Of a DNA stretch of 64,000 nucleotides, positions 1 through 8,000 are shown in pieces. A program made the translations under genes and the position numbers. Positions within the stretch are counted from its first letter, which is position 1. Each line of letters begins with the position of its first letter. Source of the DNA: HGM04593 sp045657945 (lineage in GTDB: Bacteria; Bacteroidota; Bacteroidia; Bacteroidales; Bacteroidaceae); NCBI GenBank assembly GCA_045657945.1, contig JAZOUB010000054.1, forward strand, positions 1-64,000, given 5' to 3'. The notes below the pieces were generated by a model. That model did not search any database. It was not told the origin of the DNA and saw only the letters and a list, made by a program, of their open reading frames with translations.

Positions 1-2873
1 CGTGACTCCTTGTCACCGAAGAGGTTGAGCTTGTAGATGAAGTGTACCATGAAGTAGCTATTTATCGTGTTGTACCACGTGTCGCTACGCATGGTAGCAT
101 TTACGATGCGGCTCACGTTGCTCTGCTGTCCTAGGATATCATAGAACTGTATGCTTACGGTAGCGGCATTCTGTGCGAGGAAGCTTTTCGATACTTGGGC
201 ATTCCAGATGAGTTCATCGGTGTTGAACTCGGGGTCGCTGAATCCACGACGGCTGTTCATGCCGATGTCTGATGATATCTTGACATTCCACCAAGGGAGC
301 TGAATATTGGTTGATGGACCATATGAGAAGATGTAGGTGTCACGATTGGCTGTGGGCTGCAGGTTGTTGCGGGCGCGGTTGTAGTTGAGTGACCCTTGCA
401 GTGTGATTTCAAGCCAGTCGTTCTGATAGGTCCCCGACAGACGTTCCGAGAGGGTTACAGAGCGCGTTGCTGCTAGCGGAAAATTGTTATCTACATTCTT
501 GGTACGCACGTAGCCTTCTTGGTAGTTATAGTTTGCATTGGTCGACGAACTTACCTTGTAGCGTTGGTTGGGCAGAGCGGTATTATAGGCGATGCCTGCA
601 CCGGCACTCCAGTTGCTCCACCACCCGTCTAGGTTGGTAGGTTGTGATTCTCGTCCACCTGTCTCCTCATTATAGGTAATCTTGTTGACAATGCTGTTCA
701 GTGTGTTGTTGAGTCGAAGGTTGGCCGATATATTCTGCAGTCGCTCCACGTTGAAGTCTTGGAACTGTACGTTGAGGCTGTTGTTGAATGTTGGCTTCAA
801 CCCAGGGTTACCCTTGGTGATGTTTAGTGGGTCGCTATCATCGGTGATGGGGAGTAGGTCGGTCATCGAGGGCTGACTACTTCGCCCACGGTAGTTGATG
901 CGCAGGCTCGTCTGTTTACTCCAGCGGTAGCGGAAGTTCATCGTAGGGGTGAAGTTGAAGACCGTACGCATAGTATCTATGTTGTATCCCATGTACTGAT
1001 AGTTCATCTTGCTATGTTGGGGCAAGAGGGTGAATCCCACGTTCATGTTGTACTTATCTCGTATGAGGCGTAGCTGTGCCGTGATATCGTGATCCATATT
1101 CTCATAGGTAGCAAAGCGGCTCAACTCTTCGCTGCGGTAACGCTCGTAGTCATCAGGCAGTATCCACTCGGGGAGGCTCCAATCATCAAGCACATCGGGG
1201 AGGTTATAGGTAGAGCGATCGTTGTTGTTGTAACGATAGCTGAACTGGTAACTGAGCTGTAGGAAGGTGGCAGTCCACAACGGCTCGCTCCACATGATGC
1301 GGGTATTGTAGTTATAGGTCTTTGAGGGAGTGGTGTTGTAGCGATTGATAGTAGAGGTACTGTCGTTTCGGTAGAAACGGGTAAACGAGGTGGAGTTTGA
1401 GAAGCTCTCGCTCGTGCTGTATCCTCCGTTGAGGGTAAGGGTGAGGTTGCGTCCTTCAGAGTTGAACTTACGGTTTATCTGTAGACGGCCGTTCACCGAG
1501 GTACTCTCACTGCCTCCTGCCGATTGGCGGCTATTGTAGTTGATGCGGCTCTCGTCTGTCCATGCAGAGTCCAAAGGCTCGTAGCCCTCCTCGGTATAGT
1601 TCTCTTCGATTGTCTCATACGGGTCTTTATCAAATGTTGCCGATAGGTTGTTTGAGGCGTTGTTTGACTTCGAGTACGATACACTGGGACGGAAGATAAT
1701 GTCTGTCATCGTATCGGGTCGCCACTCAAGTCTCAGATCGGCATTCAGGCGCAAACTCTCGTTGTTGGATTGGTTACGGCTGTTTGAGAACGAGTTGTTG
1801 CTTCCCTTTTCAAGGAATGTCTCCGACGCCGTCTGGCTCTGTACGTCCGAGTCGTTGTGGAAAAAGCGTACGCCACCACCTATTTGGAACTGATACTTAT
1901 TCCTCTCCACCTCTTCTCCCAGATTCTTGGCCAGTGAGAATCCGCCCATTGAGCTTTGTGTCATGCCGTTACCACCACGACCACCACGACCAAATCCTCT
2001 GTCGTTGACATTGTTGGTTGATAGTATCACCGAATAATGCTCATTTTCCTTGAATCGGTTTACCATTCCTTTTACGGTGTAGAGGTTATGTATGTCATAG
2101 GCTGTCCTCTGTGTCGGGCGTCCGTAGCCAAGGTCGATGTTTGAGAACCATCCCTTCTTGGCATCCTCTTTTACGGTGAGGTCAAGCACCAACTCCTCTT
2201 CGCCATCGTCGATACCTGTAATCTCTGCCAGGTCGCTCTTCTTCTCGTAGCTCTTCACCTTCTTCACCATGCTGGCCGGTAGGTTTTTCATGGCAATGGA
2301 TTTGTCTTCGGAGAAGAACTCCTTGCCATCGACAAGAATCTTTGATACAGTCTTACCATTATAGGTCACGGTACCATCTTCAGCAACTTCGTAACCCGGT
2401 AACTTGCGGATAAGTTCTTCGAGCATCGATCCCTCTGCTACGCGGAAGGTCTCAGCATTGAAGATTACCGTATCCTCTGATACCTGTACTTGTGCCATCT
2501 GTGCTTCGATGACTGCCTCCTTCAAGAGTAGCGCATCAGTCTTCAGACGGATGGAGTCGAGACGTATACGGCGCGTGTCCTCTACCACGGTGAAGTTGCG
2601 ATACTCATCACCATAGCCCACAAACGATACCTTTACGGTATAGTTTCCCTTCGGCAATCGGCTTTCGAATTCGAATAGTCCCTTGAAGTCTGTTGTGGCA
2701 CCCGAGAGGAATGTGCTATCGGGCATGCTCAGCAGCTGAATGGTGGCAGCGATGATGGGTTCTGTCGTCTCATAGTCGGTGACATCTCCCGTCACCTTCA
2801 CCTTTTTGTCTTGGGCAAGAGCTATGCCCATGTGGCAGATTGCCAAGGCAAGCAGGAGGATTTTTTTCTTCAT
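1..2873 (-). CDS. Outer-membrane beta-barrel protein, TonB-dependent-receptor-like (3' end outside window)
   Basis: Reading from an ATG at 2873 the frame stays open to base 1, so about 957 residues are visible and the C-terminus lies off the window. The N-terminus is a signal peptide (MKKKILLLALA...GIALAQ). It is followed by a carboxypeptidase-regulatory-like beta-sandwich (residues ~25-110), a plug-like region with a KNLPASMVKKVKSYEKKS-type segment near 2230-2300, and a long barrel rich in aromatic strands; the last visible stretch, FIYKLNLFGDKES, is typical near the C-terminus of these proteins. This fits the outer membrane beta-barrel family (OMP_b-brl_3) related to TonB-dependent receptors. 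The substrate is unknown, and no SusD partner is visible on the upstream side. Confidence 0.85.
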   Translation of the reverse strand, partial: MKKKILLLALAICHMGIALAQDKKVKVTGDVTDYETTEPIIAATIQLLSMPDSTFLSGATTDFKGLFEFESRLPKGNYTVKVSFVGYGDEYRNFTVVEDTRRIRLDSIRLKTDALLLKEAVIEAQMAQVQVSEDTVIFNAETFRVAEGSMLEELIRKLPGYEVAEDGTVTYNGKTVSKILVDGKEFFSEDKSIAMKNLPASMVKKVKSYEKKSDLAEITGIDDGEEELVLDLTVKEDAKKGWFSNIDLGYGRPTQRTAYDIHNLYTVKGMVNRFKENEHYSVILSTNNVNDRGFGRGGRGGNGMTQSSMGGFSLAKNLGEEVERNKYQFQIGGGVRFFHNDSDVQSQTASETFLEKGSNNSFSNSRNQSNNESLRLNADLRLEWRPDTMTDIIFRPSVSYSKSNNASNNLSATFDKDPYETIEENYTEEGYEPLDSAWTDESRINYNSRQSAGGSESTSVNGRLQINRKFNSEGRNLTLTLNGGYSTSESFSNSTSFTRFYRNDSTSTINRYNTTPSKTYNYNTRIMWSEPLWTATFLQLSYQFSYRYNNNDRSTYNLPDVLDDWSLPEWILPDDYERYRSEELSRFATYENMDHDITAQLRLIRDKYNMNVGFTLLPQHSKMNYQYMGYNIDTMRTVFNFTPTMNFRYRWSKQTSLRINYRGRSSQPSMTDLLPITDDSDPLNITKGNPGLKPTFNNSLNVQFQDFNVERLQNISANLRLNNTLNSIVNKITYNEETGGRESQPTNLDGWWSNWSAGAGIAYNTALPNQRYKVSSSTNANYNYQEGYVRTKNVDNNFPLAATRSVTLSERLSGTYQNDWLEITLQGSLNYNRARNNLQPTANRDTYIFSYGPSTNIQLPWWNVKISSDIGMNSRRGFSDPEFNTDELIWNAQVSKSFLAQNAATVSIQFYDILGQQSNVSRIVNATMRSDTWYNTINSYFMVHFIYKLNLFGDKES

Positions 2874-2952
2874 ATAATATATGTGGTATAGGTTTCTATA
2901 AGGTATACAAGAGGAAGACTCCGTAGTGTGAAAAAGGTTTAATCTTTGACCT

Positions 2953-2988
2953 AAAAAAAAGCATGCATCTCAATGAGGTGCATGCTTT
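2953..2988 (-). terminator. Rho-independent terminator after ROK kinase
   Basis: A perfect 10-bp inverted repeat (AAAGCATGCA at 2958-2967, TGCATGCTTT at 2979-2988) is followed on the minus strand by a run of eight Ts (2953-2960). It lies 19 bp past the stop of the kinase gene and separates it from the downstream barrel gene. Confidence 0.8.
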
Positions 2989-3006
2989 AGCTTTATATAA
3001 AAGTTC

Positions 3007-3957
3007 TTATTCCCAAGCCAAGGCACTAGCGCCGAGCACAGCTGCGTCTGAATCCTTAAGTTCTGAAATGAGAAGCTTGGTCTTGCCTTTCCAAATGTTG
3101 AGTACGTTAGCTTCCATGGCCTCGTAGGTCGGTTTCATGATGTAGTCGCCGGCCTTGGTGAGCCCGCCGAAGAGTACGATAGCCTCCGGTGCGTTGAAGG
3201 TTATGAAGTCGGCCAATGCCTCACCGAGTATTGTACCTGTAAAGTTGAAAACCTCGAGTGCTACCTTGTCGCCCCGAACGGCAGCATCATATACATCCTT
3301 TGATGTGATAGGACCTTCGAGTTCGCGCAGCACGCTGGGCTCGTCGGTGCAGTCGATGATCTCCTTCACGGTGCGTGCTACACCAGTAGCTGAGCAGTAG
3401 GTCTCCAAGCAGCCGCTACGTCCGCAACCGCACTGACGTCCATTGTGACGGCGTACGATGACATGACCCAACTCACCTGCAAAGCCGTCGTGGCCATACA
3501 CGAGTTGTCCGTTTACCACGATACCGCTACCTACCCCCGTACCGAGGGTAATCTCGATGAAGTTCTTCATGCCGCGTGCTGCACCGTAGGTCATCTCGCC
3601 GATGGCAGCCGCATTAGCATCATTGGTTACGGTTACTGGCACTCCGATAGCCTTCTTGAACTCCTCTGCAAGGGGTACGATACCCTTCCAGGGAAGGTTG
3701 GCCGAGTACTCAATGTTACCGGTGTAATAGTTTCCGTTGGGTGCACCGATACCCATGCCCTTGATCTTGCTTGTGCCACCCACAGCCTCGATCATGGGAA
3801 GGAGCTTCTCGGATACAGCTGTCACATATTCGTCAAATTCTTTGTACGCTTGAGTTTTTACTGAGTCTACACTCAAGATGTTTCCACGAGCATCTACGAT
3901 ACCGAATACGGAATTCGTGCCGCCGATATCCATGCCCACTACATAAGGTTTGTCCAT
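3007..3957 (-). CDS. ROK-family sugar kinase (glucokinase-like)
   Basis: 316 residues, the normal length for ROK kinases. The N-terminal phosphate-binding motif GMDIGGTN is at residues ~8-15, the second ATP motif LGTGVGSG is near 140, and the substrate and zinc signatures GELGH and CGCGRSGCLE (Cys ligands) are near 163-185. Such enzymes phosphorylate glucose or related hexoses with ATP in the cytoplasm. The gene follows the small barrel gene (3990-4529) by 32 bp on the same strand, so the two are probably co-transcribed, and it ends at a strong terminator. The exact sugar (glucose, N-acetylglucosamine or mannose) cannot be read from sequence; glucokinase is the usual annotation in this phylum. 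Confidence 0.9.
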   Translation of the reverse strand: MDKPYVVGMDIGGTNSVFGIVDARGNILSVDSVKTQAYKEFDEYVTAVSEKLLPMIEAVGGTSKIKGMGIGAPNGNYYTGNIEYSANLPWKGIVPLAEEFKKAIGVPVTVTNDANAAAIGEMTYGAARGMKNFIEITLGTGVGSGIVVNGQLVYGHDGFAGELGHVIVRRHNGRQCGCGRSGCLETYCSATGVARTVKEIIDCTDEPSVLRELEGPITSKDVYDAAVRGDKVALEVFNFTGTILGEALADFITFNAPEAIVLFGGLTKAGDYIMKPTYEAMEANVLNIWKGKTKLLISELKDSDAAVLGASALAWE

Positions 3958-3989
3958 AATGTTATTTTTTAAGTTGGTATATTCTGTTG

Positions 3990-4529
3990 TTAGAAGAGGT
4001 AAGCCAGCGAGAATTGCATGATGCCTGATTTATAGTAAATCTTATCTCTCCATGGCATATTGTAATTGGCCGCTACCTGTACGTGTTTGAATAGGGTGAA
4101 TCCCAAGCCTGCGTTGAGGTCCACTGGAGTATTCTTGATGTTGTAACCTTCGGCAACCTTTGTTATGTTGAAACCAAATTCGGGACCTACTGCCAAGAAG
4201 CAATTGGCCTTATTGCCCAAGCCAAAGCTATACTTGATGTTCACTGGTAGTTGAAGGTAGTCTTGCTTAGAAGTTGATGATATATTCTTCTGGGCATACA
4301 TGGCTGCTACTTCTAAACCGAGTCCGATAATAGGGATGCGTGCCTCTATCTTGGGACCCACAAAAAAACCGGCATAGTTATCCAGTTTAAGAGTTTGCCC
4401 CTCGGATTCGAGATTGGGCAGTTCGCCCAAGCTTACTCCACCCTTGACACCCCAGCAGAACTGTGCTTTTGCGGGTGTGGCCAACAATAGAGCGGCAAAT
4501 ACAATGGTGATGTATGTAAATCTTCTCAT
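3990..4529 (-). CDS. Small outer-membrane beta-barrel protein (porin-family OMP)
   Basis: 179 residues. A clear signal peptide ends at TPAKAQ (residue ~22). The mature part alternates hydrophobic and polar residues as in an eight-strand barrel and begins WGVKGGVSLG, a pattern shared by OMP_b-brl_2 proteins. The C-terminal residue is Phe (SLAYLF), the usual barrel-assembly signal. It probably sits in the outer membrane; its function is unknown. It is upstream of and probably co-transcribed with the ROK kinase, with a promoter -7 element 50 bp before its start. Confidence 0.8.
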   Translation of the reverse strand: MRRFTYITIVFAALLLATPAKAQFCWGVKGGVSLGELPNLESEGQTLKLDNYAGFFVGPKIEARIPIIGLGLEVAAMYAQKNISSTSKQDYLQLPVNIKYSFGLGNKANCFLAVGPEFGFNITKVAEGYNIKNTPVDLNAGLGFTLFKHVQVAANYNMPWRDKIYYKSGIMQFSLAYLF

Positions 4530-4578
4530 AATCGTATAGCTTTAGTCTTTTATTTGGTTACAATGAGTCTTATGGGTG

Positions 4579-4586
4579 CAAATATA
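4579..4586 (-). promoter_or_regulatory. Promoter -7 box for the small barrel gene
   Basis: The minus strand reads TATATTTG, a perfect match to the Bacteroidota TAnnTTTG element, about 50 bp upstream of the ATG at 4529. No convincing TTTG -33 element was found at the right distance. Confidence 0.5.
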
Positions 4587-4699
4587 CAAATAAGCAAGCG
4601 AAATAAAAAAAGTTTACTTTTTATTTTGCAGTGAGAACCAATATATTCACGAATCGTTGTAGATGTACATCATTTTTTAGGGCAACGATTAGTCGCAAT

Positions 4700-4733
4700 A
4701 AAAAATGAGAGCATGCCGTGATGGCATGCCCTC
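4700..4733 (-). terminator. Rho-independent terminator after small peptide gene
   Basis: The inverted repeat GAG-A-GCATGCC / GGCATGC-C-CTC (4707-4733, one mismatch) is followed on the minus strand by six Ts (4700-4705). It closes the transcript of the 60-residue peptide gene and probably of the long repeat-protein gene upstream of it. Confidence 0.75.
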
Positions 4734-4762
4734 AATACATAACGTATAACCTGCGTCAGCGA

Positions 4763-4945
4763 CTATGGCTCAGCCCACAAGTCACCCCATTTGCCACGAC
4801 GACGACGATTAGTCAGAACCTCAGAACCATCGGCTTCTCCTACTCCGAAACCTGGCTCAGTTCCTGGACTTGTGGTCATCATCTGTGACTGTCCCTCAAT
4901 AGCCATCACCTCTATTTTAGGTTTGATATATTCTTTCTTGTTCAT
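4763..4945 (-). CDS. Short Bacteroidales protein of unknown function (60 aa)
   Basis: The N-terminus MNKKEYIKPKIEVMAIEGQ is of a type often seen in very short Bacteroidales proteins (K-x-Y-x-x-P-x-I-E-V). It is followed by a Gly/Glu-rich middle and a basic-aromatic tail (RRRRGKWGDLW). There is no signal peptide or membrane segment. A strong purine-rich ribosome site (AAGGAGATTG) sits 6 bp before the ATG, unusual in this phylum, and supports real translation. It lies 87 bp downstream of the giant leucine-rich repeat gene on the same strand and ahead of a terminator, so the two may share a transcript. Function is unknown; a leader or precursor peptide is one possibility. Confidence 0.65.
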   Translation of the reverse strand: MNKKEYIKPKIEVMAIEGQSQMMTTSPGTEPGFGVGEADGSEVLTNRRRRGKWGDLWAEP

Positions 4946-5032
4946 GATTTCAATCTCCTTTTACTTTATAAGCACTTTAACTTCGTTTTAGTTGCTCACG
5001 TTCGGCATAGTCAAACATGTTTGCCTCTGCAC

Positions 5033-8000
5033 TCACTTAATCACAACTTTCTTGCCGTTCACAATGTATATTCCGGGCTTCAATGTATTACGGTCGAAGC
5101 ACTCGGCAACCTTGCGTCCCTGCAGGTCGAACACGGCAGCGTTACTGTCATCGGCAACCTGCGCACCTTCTATTGCAGTCGTTCCGTCATAGTTGCCCTT
5201 AATAACATTCAGGCGTATCTCGTTGCCGTCGATATCGACAATCATGGCATCATCAATGTCACCGTCAAGTTCTGCAATGACAGTCTCGCCCTCCATTATC
5301 TCATCGCCAAAGAGCGAATAGACGATTGTGCGGCCACCTTTGCTCTTTTTGCTGAAGGCATCCACCGCAGGTGACCATTTTACATTTTCACCAGTGAGAA
5401 GAAGGTCAAGTGCAGCGACGGGGCGTGTGGTACTGAGCACCAGTTCGCCATCTTTTACATAAAGAACAGCCTCGGGCTCCTCGTCCTGTGCAGTGTCCTT
5501 GCTGCGATTGCCCTTTGCAAGTTTTGGTGTTACCCCCGAATCAAGCAGGAGGTTGATGTTTGCAACCACATCCTGCACATTGATTGTTTTGTCACCATCT
5601 ATGATATTGGCTGCTGTGAAGTTGAAAGGTGTGTACCTATTATAATATGTTGAATCCAACGCATAGTTAAGCGTGCGCTGCATATCGGTAATGTTCAGCT
5701 GTGCATCGAAGTTAACGTCGCCCGGCCGGCAATCCATTACCACATTGAAACGGTGGTAATCGTTCCACCTGCTTGTCGATGTCTTTACACCGGCATTGAG
5801 CGTCTCGCCCAATGGCTTTGTGTACCAGCCGTCGCACCAACTGTCGTAACTGAAATATCCCATACTGCTATTAGCGTTGTCGAGTCTCTTTGTCATAGAG
5901 CCATACCAATAACCCGAAGAATTTACATTCCAGGCATCGGATATTACGAGATAGAAATAGTTGTCGTAGGTATCGATATTCGCCGATGCAGTACTGTTCG
6001 ATTTGTTGCTGTATGTAAACACCGTAGGCACTGCACTTTTGGGGTCACCTTTGAGGTTGAAGAGGTCGGAGTAGTTCACGGTGTATATGTCGCGGAGATC
6101 CTGTCCGTAGAACTCAAGAGTATATACCGGCAAAGGATTGCTTATGTCGCGTATCTTGTTGTAGCTTGCATTGAGGCTTGTGAGGTTCGGGGCATAGGCC
6201 ATAATATCGTATAGGTCGCCCGTCAGTTTGTTGCCCGAAATATCGAGTCTCTTCAAAGAGTCGCAGCAGAGTGACAGGTTAGCGTAGTCGAAGGTATCGT
6301 CCTCGTAGTCCATCCTGATATTGCCCGACAGGTTGTTGTTTTGCAAATTAAGAGTATTCAGGCTATCAAGAGCAAACACCACGTGTGGCAACGGGCCTGA
6401 CAGATTGTTGTTGCCGAGCACAATGGAGTATATGTGTCCGTTCCTTATTGTTACACCTTCAAGAGGTTCGGTCTCCTCGGGTGTTGCACCTAATACCCAC
6501 TTTGTCTTCCAGTTTTCGCCGCCGGTAAGCGCCGGAATGTGCTTGAGGATGTTCCACTCTTTTTCGGGGAGCCCGGCAAGGGTGTACGCCTCCTCTACAA
6601 TAGCATCCCAACCGCCCCAGTGGCTTGCAGCCTTGTAGGCTTCGGCCGTGCCGACTGGCACATAAAGTGTTGCGCCGCTCTTGCCCACGTTATATGAACT
6701 TACCGTAGGTGGCACTGTCGCTTTAAGGTGCACCTCTTTTATGCTTGTATAACCGATTGTGTTGTAGTGCAGGCTTGTTATGGTCGAAGGAAGGTACAGG
6801 ACAAACAGGTTATCGCATCCTTCCCATATTGAACTGTAATCGCTTATGGCTGTCACGCCCTCGTTCACGGTGAATGTGGAGAGGTTGTCACAGTTTGCGA
6901 ATGCATGGCCTTTTATGGTTCTGACCGTCGAGGGCATCGAAACCTTGTCGAGGGCGGCATAAGCGAAGGCTGAGCTTCCGATTGTTGCAAGTCCCTCGGG
7001 GAGTTTTATTTCACGCAGCGAAGCGCAATTGTAGAACGATTGCGTGCCAATGCTTGTGATGGTTGAAGGAAGGGTCACATCGGCGAGTGATGTACAGCCG
7101 TAGCAGAAGTAATCGGGCACAGCCTTGATGCCCTCGGGAATTGTTATCGAAGTGATTTTGGCACAACCGCGGAACGCATATGACCCTACTGAGGTTACCG
7201 TCTGTGGAATTGCAAACTGCTTCAATGACCGGCAACCATAGAATGAATCGCTGCCGATAGAGGTTATATCGGGCGCGTAGCCGACACTCTCAAGAGCTGT
7301 ACACCCGTAGAACAGACGGCTGGGGATACTCTTTATGCCGGAAGGGATTGTTACCTGTGTCAATGAAGTACAGTTGCTGAGAGCACTGGTGCCCAATGTC
7401 GTAAGTCCTGCTGGCAACTCAATCCCGGCAAGTGATGTACAGTTGTCGAAACAGTTGTTGCCTATTGATACAAGCGCGTCGGGCAGTTCCACACTTTGCA
7501 ATGCCACACAATCCTGGAATGTGCCGGTTTCCAAGTTGCTGACACCGGCGGGTATGTTCACCGCAGTTAGCGTTTTGCAACCATCGAAGGCATAAGAACC
7601 GATGGTATTGAGTGAAGAGGGGAAGTCAAAATCCTTCAACGACGCACAGCCGCTGAAACATTGGCTTCCAAAGGAGGTAATCCCATCGGGCATATCGACA
7701 GTCTGCAAAGCGGAACAGTTATAGAACATATTTGCAGGCAACGCAGTTACACCATCGGGAATTTTCACATACTTCAACGATGTACACTCTTCAAGGAAGT
7801 TTGCCGGCAGGGTTGCAAGGTTCTTGGGCAAGGTAATGCTTTCAAGTGCCGTACAGCCTCTGAAAGTATTAACGTCTATGTTTGTAACATTGTCGGGGAG
7901 CACTATCGACTTGAGCCCGATACATCCCCAGAAAGCACCACTGCCGATAGAGAGAAGGCCGCTTGGCAATGTTATCGACTCCAGGTATTCGCAATTTAGG

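Noticed and set aside
2874..2952. A promoter for the TonB-receptor-like gene
   Set aside because: No TAnnTTTG match could be found on the minus strand in this interval, so no call is made.
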